A stretch of DNA of 5,597 bases. It comes from Opacimonas sp964559075 (GTDB lineage: Bacteria > Pseudomonadota > Gammaproteobacteria > Enterobacterales > Alteromonadaceae). Position numbers and translations under genes: made by a program. Position 1 is the stretch's first letter; every line of letters begins with the position of its first letter. Positions 5,313 to 5,597 of the stretch are shown here, piece after piece. Location of the stretch: the NCBI GenBank assembly GCA_964559075.1, contig CAZLGJ010000151.1, positions 1 through 5,597 on the forward strand, written 5' to 3'. Below the pieces are notes generated by a model. That model did no database searches, had not been told where the DNA came from, and worked only from the letters and a program-made list of their open reading frames with translations.

Positions 5313-5597
5313 TCAGGCCTTTTCACAGCATGTCGCCAGGAATGTGTTGATGTGAGTCCCAAGTTTGTCGTCTCCGCCCCAGCCGTCTTCATAGAATCCA
5401 GTGAGTCGGAGACCTGCATTGAGTTGTTCGCCTATTAAATCGGACAGTGTGTGCCCGAACTCTCGAGGACGTTCTTCGCCAATGACTTCGGTTTCTTGTT
5501 CGCCCAAGTCCGCGTCACTGTAAGGAATTTTGTGTCGCACTTCAAACTCATCGCGATCAAGCTTCGTTGCATCGAAAATATAATAGAGCGGGTTGAT
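5313..5597 (-). CDS. Class I SAM-dependent methyltransferase, C-terminal part (5' end beyond window)
   Basis: Only the last 94 residues are present; the reading enters from the right edge with INPLYYIFDATKLDRDEFEV and ends at TGA (5315-5313). This is the tail of class I methyltransferases that move a methyl group from S-adenosylmethionine to an unknown acceptor. Characteristic features here are the INPLYY..FD entry, a KIPYSD segment, then REFGHTLSDLIGEQLNAGLR and LTGFYEDGWG, followed by a short helix ending in CEKA. The SAM-binding Rossmann motifs lie outside the window, so the catalytic part cannot be checked. A GTG at 5540 lies inside the family-conserved region and is not a real start. It is followed at 19 bases by the gene of unknown function, with which it probably forms an operon. 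Confidence 0.88.
   Translation of the reverse strand: MNPLYYIFDATKLDRDEFEVRHKIPYSDADLGEQETEVIGEERPREFGHTLSDLIGEQLNAGLRLTGFYEDGWGGDDKLGTHINTFLATCCEKA

Noticed and set aside
1..5597. A defence, phage, CRISPR or mobile-element system
   Set aside because: I find no transposase, integrase, repeat-spacer array, terminal repeats or toxin-antitoxin pair; the genes are housekeeping or lineage-typical with even composition.

Overview
The window looks like chromosomal DNA from a planctomycete, most likely a Pirellulaceae-type member of moderate GC content. Four things point there. The secreted protein at the left end and the 238-residue protein at the right are of types I associate with planctomycetes. 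SpoVG carries an inserted zinc ribbon. ispE sits directly upstream of spoVG. Shine-Dalgarno sites are present for some genes and absent for others. A run of 10 N (1012-1021) marks a scaffold join, so this is a draft assembly. The species call is an inference from protein style; no rRNA is present.

Layout, left to right. (1) 11-1242, minus: a secreted or periplasmic protein with a clear signal peptide, interrupted by the N gap. (2) 1243-1595: a gene-free spacer with several small inverted repeats, including two perfect hairpins side by side. (3) 1596-2225, minus: spoVG, with a zinc ribbon inside the SpoVG domain and a long polar tail. (4) 2237-3175, minus: ispE, the CDP-ME kinase of the MEP isoprenoid pathway, 11 bases upstream of spoVG and surely cotranscribed with it. 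(5) 3176-3451: a divergent control region. (6) 3452-4495, plus: a DUF368 membrane protein, the family of the undecaprenyl-phosphate translocase PopT. (7) 4496-4576: a short convergent spacer with one hairpin. (8) 4577-5293, minus: a cytoplasmic protein of unknown function. (9) 5313-5597, minus: the C-terminal 94 residues of a class I SAM-dependent methyltransferase that runs off the window, 19 bases upstream of gene 8 and probably in its operon.

The central block has a plausible theme. IspE helps make the C5 units from which undecaprenyl phosphate is built. The divergent DUF368 protein belongs to the family that returns this lipid carrier across the membrane for reuse in envelope synthesis. 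SpoVG is a small nucleic-acid-binding regulator linked in Firmicutes to division, envelope and stress responses, and there too it lies near ispE. I see no phage, insertion sequence, CRISPR, tRNA or rRNA. The least ordinary items are the zinc ribbon inside SpoVG, the IspE/PopT-like divergent pair, and the uncharacterised gene next to a methyltransferase.
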